Assembly (NCBI RefSeq): GCF_014644435.1
Contig: NZ_BMKR01000015.1
Coordinates: 1-64,000, forward strand
Direction: 5' to 3'
Source: Paenibacillus albidus
GTDB lineage: Bacteria; Bacillota; Bacilli; Paenibacillales; Paenibacillaceae
DNA length: 64,000 bases
Made by a program: the position numbers and the translations under genes. Positions 60,062 through 64,000 of the stretch are shown piece by piece (position 1 is the stretch's first letter; the number at the start of each line of letters is the position of its first letter). The notes below the pieces were generated by a model, which was given only the letters and a program-made list of their open reading frames with translations, did not search any database and had not been told where the DNA came from.

Positions 60062-62737
60062 CTACAATGCCTCGTCCTGGATTGCTTCAACAATATTCTC
60101 TCTGGTGATTCTTAAACCGGAAATCCGGTAGGCCAGCCCTACACTGGACAACACAAGCAAATAGCACAGGAATAAATAGCTCCAAGGGACATTTTTCATA
60201 AAATCTGCCCAGGTTGCAATTCTTGTATTATGCAGCATAAAGGTGCAGACAACAATTAAGAGCGGCAGAGCCAAGATACCAGGCAACAACCCGAAAAACA
60301 AACTCTCCAGACACAGCATACGCTTCACTCCCCGGGGAGACATTCCCGTGCTGCGAAGTATCGCGAACTCACGTCTTCGGGCCGAGAGGTTTGCCGCCAC
60401 TGTAGAGAACGCTCCGGCAATTCCTATGCAGGCCAGCAGAATGGCAAAGCTATTTACAAGCAGTTCGATGGAATGGATTGTCCGGCTGTTGCTTTCTTCT
60501 TTGTCCAGCAAGGAGAGCATGCTCCAATCTTCATCTGGCAAATACTGCGTGAGAATCGCCTCAGCCTGCTGCCTGGCTGCCGCCAGTTGTTCCCTATCGA
60601 TACCCATTTTATACGAAAGCGTCTGATAATCCAGTGCTCTTTCTGCGTCCAAATCTTGCACAATACTCTCGTAGGCCTCCATCGGAAGAACCACCACAAG
60701 ATCAAATGGATAGTGATATTCATCCAACTCGGGATACTGTTCAGTCAATGCACCAACCGTAAGCGTATATTTCCCCTCTGACTGCTGCTGTACGAGAGAC
60801 CGTTCATCAAAAGAGAGCCTTTCGCCAACTGCAATAGCCAGATATTCCGTTTCAGGGAGGTTGTATTCATGAATAAAGGAGGAGATATTGCCTCCGGTGC
60901 GGTTAACGATAATTCCTTTGGGCTCGGCAGCACCCATAAATTGTTCTGCATCCACACCAATCTGACGGCAATAATCGGCGAAGGAAGCCTTGTCCAGTCC
61001 TTTTAGTTCCAGGAAAATTTGTGGTTTCCCCTCTTGTTGTCCCAGATTGGTAGGCATCCTGCTATCTGGTGAATCTGAAAAATAGCTGTCCTTAAACCCT
61101 CCGGCAGCAGCAAATTCCCGGCTGATCTTCTGTTTTTCCCAGCTTAGGGTATGCTCTGCACCTCGATATACGACCTGTTTCTTTATCCCCTGCAGAGCAG
61201 ACAATTGACTCAACATAGCTGGATCAGGTTCTTCAATGGTAGCTATTGATATATCAAGTGTATATTCTTTTTCGGCGAGCACCAGTGTCTGGTCCGTCAT
61301 CCAGATCACTGCGAAGCTTCTAAAACCAATGATAAGCGTAATAAACAAGGTTAGTGAGATCAGTGTTGTTCGATAGGCTTTTCGGTTGGCTGCAAAAGAG
61401 TTGTATGCAAGTTCACCCTCAATACCGAAGAATCTATGAGCCCAGTGGAACCCCTTCACCTTCCCGGTCTGCACCCACCCTCTGGGATTTCGGATAGCTT
61501 CAATCGGCATCAGCTTGGCCAGCTTTCTCGCCGGAACCCAAGCCGACAACCCTACGGTAGCAAAGCTCGCAACCCCAGCTATAATTAGTATAGGCCAGGA
61601 GAACGGGGCGTGGAGCCGTGAATTTGAGCTTTCCTCCAATAATGCGGATGCTCCTTGGATCAGGATAGCCATCCCCCCATAACCCAGAAGAAGCCCTATC
61701 GGAACCGCAACACAGGCCAGTGCCATAGCTTCATAAAAAACCACGCGGCGAATTTGGCCAGGGGTGGCTCCTATGCTTTTTAGAATCCCCAGTTGTTTAA
61801 TCTGTCCTGCTGCGGTAACCGTAAATGCATTATAGATGAGAATAATAAAGAGGAGCATGACCAGACCCGTGGTTAGTACGGAGGCCAGCGCGTAGCCTGA
61901 TAATTGGAGGAATATCCGCTCGCCATGGGGCGCCTTGACTCCATATAAATCCAGAAGGCCGGTATTATATTCGATTTCCATTTCACCCGAAGCCTTAGGC
62001 TTCAAACCGCCTTGCTCAGCAAGTTCCGCAGCCACTTCGTAAGTCTCGGAGATATCTCTGAGACGCACAGATACTGTAAACCGCTCTTCCGGCAAAGCCG
62101 CAGAACTCTCAATAAAACCATAGGCGTAATAACAGGGATACACGGATACAGATGTCACATTGATTGAACCGGTGATTGTGAAGGCTTGTTCTCCTGCTGC
62201 CTGAAAGCTCTCTCCCTTCAATCTGGGAGCTTCCTCAGTAATCTGTACGCCGTTTAATACACGCTGCCCTTTGAGGAGGATAACGCTGTCCCCGATTGTA
62301 TATTGAGGATTCTCCATGAAGAACTGCTTGGAAACAACGATTTCTCCGTCCCGTTCAGGCAATCTGCCTTCCAGAAGTGTTCTTTGATAGGGGGTATTTT
62401 CCCATGTACCGGCGTTCAGCTGCACCAAATTCAGATAAGGGCGTTTTGTTCCCGGTAGCTGTAGCGATTGACTTTGGGATTCCAGATAGATTTCTTCCAC
62501 CTGCGGGTGGAACTGAATATATTTTAGACGTTCTGCTGTAACTGGCTCTCCAAAGCGGGCATGCCAATCCCCTCTGTCCTTTACAGTCAACTCCCTTTCA
62601 TTTAGCCACTGGGAGTAGGTTAATACACCCACGGCACACAGCAAGGCTGCTGCGATCATAATAGCTGTGAAGATAAAAAAACTGCTCCGTTTGTTCGCTT
62701 TAAGATGGGCATGGACATATTCGCGGATAATCTTCAT
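60062..62737 (-). CDS. FtsX-type ABC transporter permease
   Basis: 891 residues. An N-terminal helix (about 20-41) and a large outward domain are followed by three helices at about 280-420 (VLTTGLVMLLFIILIYNAFTV, ALACVAVPIGLLLGYGGMAI..), a fourth near 460, another extracytoplasmic domain, and a last set of three helices at about 760-870. The GILKSIGATPGQIRRV and ILRSTGMSPRGVKRML turns are the coupling helices of the duplicated FtsX domains. Its start overlaps the ATPase stop by 4 bp. With the sensor kinase upstream it looks like a peptide-resistance or lipoprotein-release module. Confidence 0.92.
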   Translation of the reverse strand: MKIIREYVHAHLKANKRSSFFIFTAIMIAAALLCAVGVLTYSQWLNERELTVKDRGDWHARFGEPVTAERLKYIQFHPQVEEIYLESQSQSLQLPGTKRPYLNLVQLNAGTWENTPYQRTLLEGRLPERDGEIVVSKQFFMENPQYTIGDSVILLKGQRVLNGVQITEEAPRLKGESFQAAGEQAFTITGSINVTSVSVYPCYYAYGFIESSAALPEERFTVSVRLRDISETYEVAAELAEQGGLKPKASGEMEIEYNTGLLDLYGVKAPHGERIFLQLSGYALASVLTTGLVMLLFIILIYNAFTVTAAGQIKQLGILKSIGATPGQIRRVVFYEAMALACVAVPIGLLLGYGGMAILIQGASALLEESSNSRLHAPFSWPILIIAGVASFATVGLSAWVPARKLAKLMPIEAIRNPRGWVQTGKVKGFHWAHRFFGIEGELAYNSFAANRKAYRTTLISLTLFITLIIGFRSFAVIWMTDQTLVLAEKEYTLDISIATIEEPDPAMLSQLSALQGIKKQVVYRGAEHTLSWEKQKISREFAAAGGFKDSYFSDSPDSRMPTNLGQQEGKPQIFLELKGLDKASFADYCRQIGVDAEQFMGAAEPKGIIVNRTGGNISSFIHEYNLPETEYLAIAVGERLSFDERSLVQQQSEGKYTLTVGALTEQYPELDEYHYPFDLVVVLPMEAYESIVQDLDAERALDYQTLSYKMGIDREQLAAARQQAEAILTQYLPDEDWSMLSLLDKEESNSRTIHSIELLVNSFAILLACIGIAGAFSTVAANLSARRREFAILRSTGMSPRGVKRMLCLESLFFGLLPGILALPLLIVVCTFMLHNTRIATWADFMKNVPWSYLFLCYLLVLSSVGLAYRISGLRITRENIVEAIQDEAL

Positions 62738-63417
62738 TGTCTGACCGCCTTGTCTGAAATCAAGCGGCCATCTTCAATCGTGAGAATGCGCTCCGCTTCC
62801 AGAGCGATTTTCTCATTATGGGTAATGAGCAGAACAGTTTGATTGAATTTCTTATGTGTGAGTTTAAGCAACTCCACCGTTTCATCGGTATTCTTCCTGT
62901 CAAGGTTCCCGGTGGGTTCATCCGCAAGCAGCAGTGCCGGCCGGTAGATCAAAGAACGTGCAATGGCCACCCGTTGCTGCTGTCCGCCGGAAAGCTGGAA
63001 AGGCATATGTCCCAGCCGTGTCTCCAGCCCCATTGCGTGAACAATCTCGGTGAACCGTTGCTCGTCGGGTTGTTTGCCGTCCAGCAACAAGGGCAGCACA
63101 ATATTTTTCCTTACATTTAAGGTGGGAATTAGATTATAAAACTGATAGATTAACCCGACTTTTCTTCTTCTAAAGAGCGCCAGTTCCGTTTCGTTAAGCT
63201 GTGATATGTCGCGGTCTTCAATCCGAATCGTACCGCTGGTGGGCCGGTCGACACCTCCCAGCAGATGCAGCAGGGTGGATTTGCCCGAACCCGAAGCACC
63301 AACAATCGCTACAAACTCTCCTTTCTTAACTGTAAGGGTAACTTCGTCAAGGGCTTTAACAATGGTTTGCCCGGAACCATAGGCTTTCGTTAAGTTCTCA
63401 CAATGTAATATTTCCAC
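62734..63417 (-). CDS. ABC transporter ATP-binding protein (MacB/BceA type)
   Basis: 227 residues from GTG 63417. Walker A GASGSGKST, Q loop LIYQFYNLIPTL, signature LSGGQQQRVAIARSL, Walker B LLLADEPTGNLDR, switch LLITHNEKIALEAE. I start it at the GTG of VEILHCENL because GAAGGAGG lies 10 bases ahead; the longer frame reaches back over that site. It pairs with the FtsX permease and follows the kinase gene by about 67 bp. Confidence 0.92.
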   Translation of the reverse strand: MEILHCENLTKAYGSGQTIVKALDEVTLTVKKGEFVAIVGASGSGKSTLLHLLGGVDRPTSGTIRIEDRDISQLNETELALFRRRKVGLIYQFYNLIPTLNVRKNIVLPLLLDGKQPDEQRFTEIVHAMGLETRLGHMPFQLSGGQQQRVAIARSLIYRPALLLADEPTGNLDRKNTDETVELLKLTHKKFNQTVLLITHNEKIALEAERILTIEDGRLISDKAVRQ

Positions 63418-63484
63418 TTTGATTGAACCTCCTTCATTGCCTACTCTACCAATCCTAAATGACATTCTGGTGACATGGCCATAC

Positions 63485-64000
63485 TTAATGTTCATACCAT
63501 TTCACGACAAAACGAGCCCCGCCCTCAGCCCGTTCTTCTGCCCGGATACGGCCATTCTGTTTCTCGATTAGAGATTTGGCCAGAGCGAGCCCGATGCCAA
63601 CGCTGTCTTTACGGGCATTCTTTCCTCTATAGAAACGTTCAAATAAATGCGGAATATCCTCTGGAGCAAAACCTGTTCCCGTATCCTCCACCACGATTTT
63701 GGTATATAACGCGGTTTGCTCATAGGATAGGGTAACGATTCCGCCAGCGGGTGTGTGCTCCGAACAGTTCTTCAGCAAATTCAGCATTGCTTCCGTACTC
63801 CAATGAAAATCACCGAGATAACTTGCAGCAGGAGTCGATTGCAGAATCAAGGTTTGTTTTCTGCGCTCCATGACCTCTACCAGCGGTTCTGCGGCACTAG
63901 TCAACATTGCATACACATCCACCGGATACCGCTGAACCTCCAATGTTCCCGCATCCAGTCTCGACAACGTAAGCAGAGAAGACACCAGCCGTTCCAGACG
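63485..64000 (-). CDS. Sensor histidine kinase, C-terminal part (runs off the window)
   Basis: The last 171 residues are visible. RLERLVSSLLTLSRLDAG is the end of the HisKA helix pair, NLLKNCSEHTPAGG is the N-box, VEDTGTGFAPEDIPHLFERFYRG the G1/F boxes, and VGIGLALAKSLIEKQNGRI the G2 box. The frame is open to the right edge, so the H-box and sensor part lie outside. It precedes the ABC ATPase and permease on the same strand, an arrangement typical of kinases that control a peptide-sensing or detoxifying transporter. Confidence 0.9.
   Translation of the reverse strand, partial: RLERLVSSLLTLSRLDAGTLEVQRYPVDVYAMLTSAAEPLVEVMERRKQTLILQSTPAASYLGDFHWSTEAMLNLLKNCSEHTPAGGIVTLSYEQTALYTKIVVEDTGTGFAPEDIPHLFERFYRGKNARKDSVGIGLALAKSLIEKQNGRIRAEERAEGGARFVVKWYEH

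Overview
The window looks like a low-to-medium GC Bacillota chromosome, most likely Paenibacillus or a close relative. The reasons are strong GGAGG ribosome binding sites, several TTG/GTG starts, a YesM/YesN-type sensor-regulator pair inside a sugar ABC operon, a WapA-like YD-repeat protein, an EndoU toxin with a coiled N-terminus, FliB, and Bce/Lol-like ABC modules next to two-component systems. I saw no rRNA, tRNA, CRISPR array, phage module or intact insertion sequence. The identification rests on gene content and style only.

Layout. 0.1-5.5 kb: a small phosphoesterase operon (PHP protein and metallophosphoesterase) divergent from a DeoR-type regulator, then two GNAT acetyltransferases, a Cof-type HAD phosphatase and a small membrane protein. 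5.6-7.1 kb: gene-free repeat DNA with an IS1182-like transposase remnant, about 40 copies of an 11-bp tandem repeat, and two copies of a block carrying four evenly placed palindromes. 7.1-19.3 kb: one carbohydrate-use locus, all on the minus strand: KDPG aldolase of the DgaF type, KDG kinase, GH130 phosphorylase, solute-binding lipoprotein, two permeases, sensor kinase, AraC-type response regulator and GH3 glycosidase. A perfect CcpA (cre) match lies ahead of the transporter genes. 19.5-20.2 kb: two inverted copies of a self-complementary repeat around a gene remnant. 20.2-25.1 kb: an ABC ATPase and a 1365-residue FtsX permease fused to an M1 metallopeptidase.

25.3-42.6 kb is a polymorphic-toxin region. 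An EndoU toxin is followed by an Imm30-like gene. After an MFS/HxlR pair and an arginase-family fragment comes a stretch of small immunity-like genes and toxin C-terminal stubs, several broken and joined by short direct repeats. A 2878-residue secreted YD-repeat protein follows; its probable immunity gene resembles EF-Tu domain 3. 42.8-48.1 kb: a secreted C39-like cysteine protease and a membrane protein lie between two 98-bp direct repeats, one of which is the 3' end of the neighbouring lipoprotein gene; a response regulator/kinase/lipoprotein operon follows.

48.2-60.0 kb: a third palindrome array, a decayed DUF2314/DUF2185 gene, two hypothetical genes, a secreted beta-propeller, FliB, a second two-component operon ending in a frameshifted CMD-family gene and divergent from a membrane-anchored serine hydrolase, a hypothetical gene, a satA-like gene with an internal deletion, and an array of a different palindrome with the same spacing. 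60.1-64.0 kb: FtsX permease, ABC ATPase and a sensor kinase that runs off the right edge.

The most unusual signal is non-coding. Four intergenic arrays hold four sites each, exactly symmetric about a centre, spaced 51-62-51 or 51-60-51 bp. Two unrelated site sequences share this geometry while the spacers have diverged.
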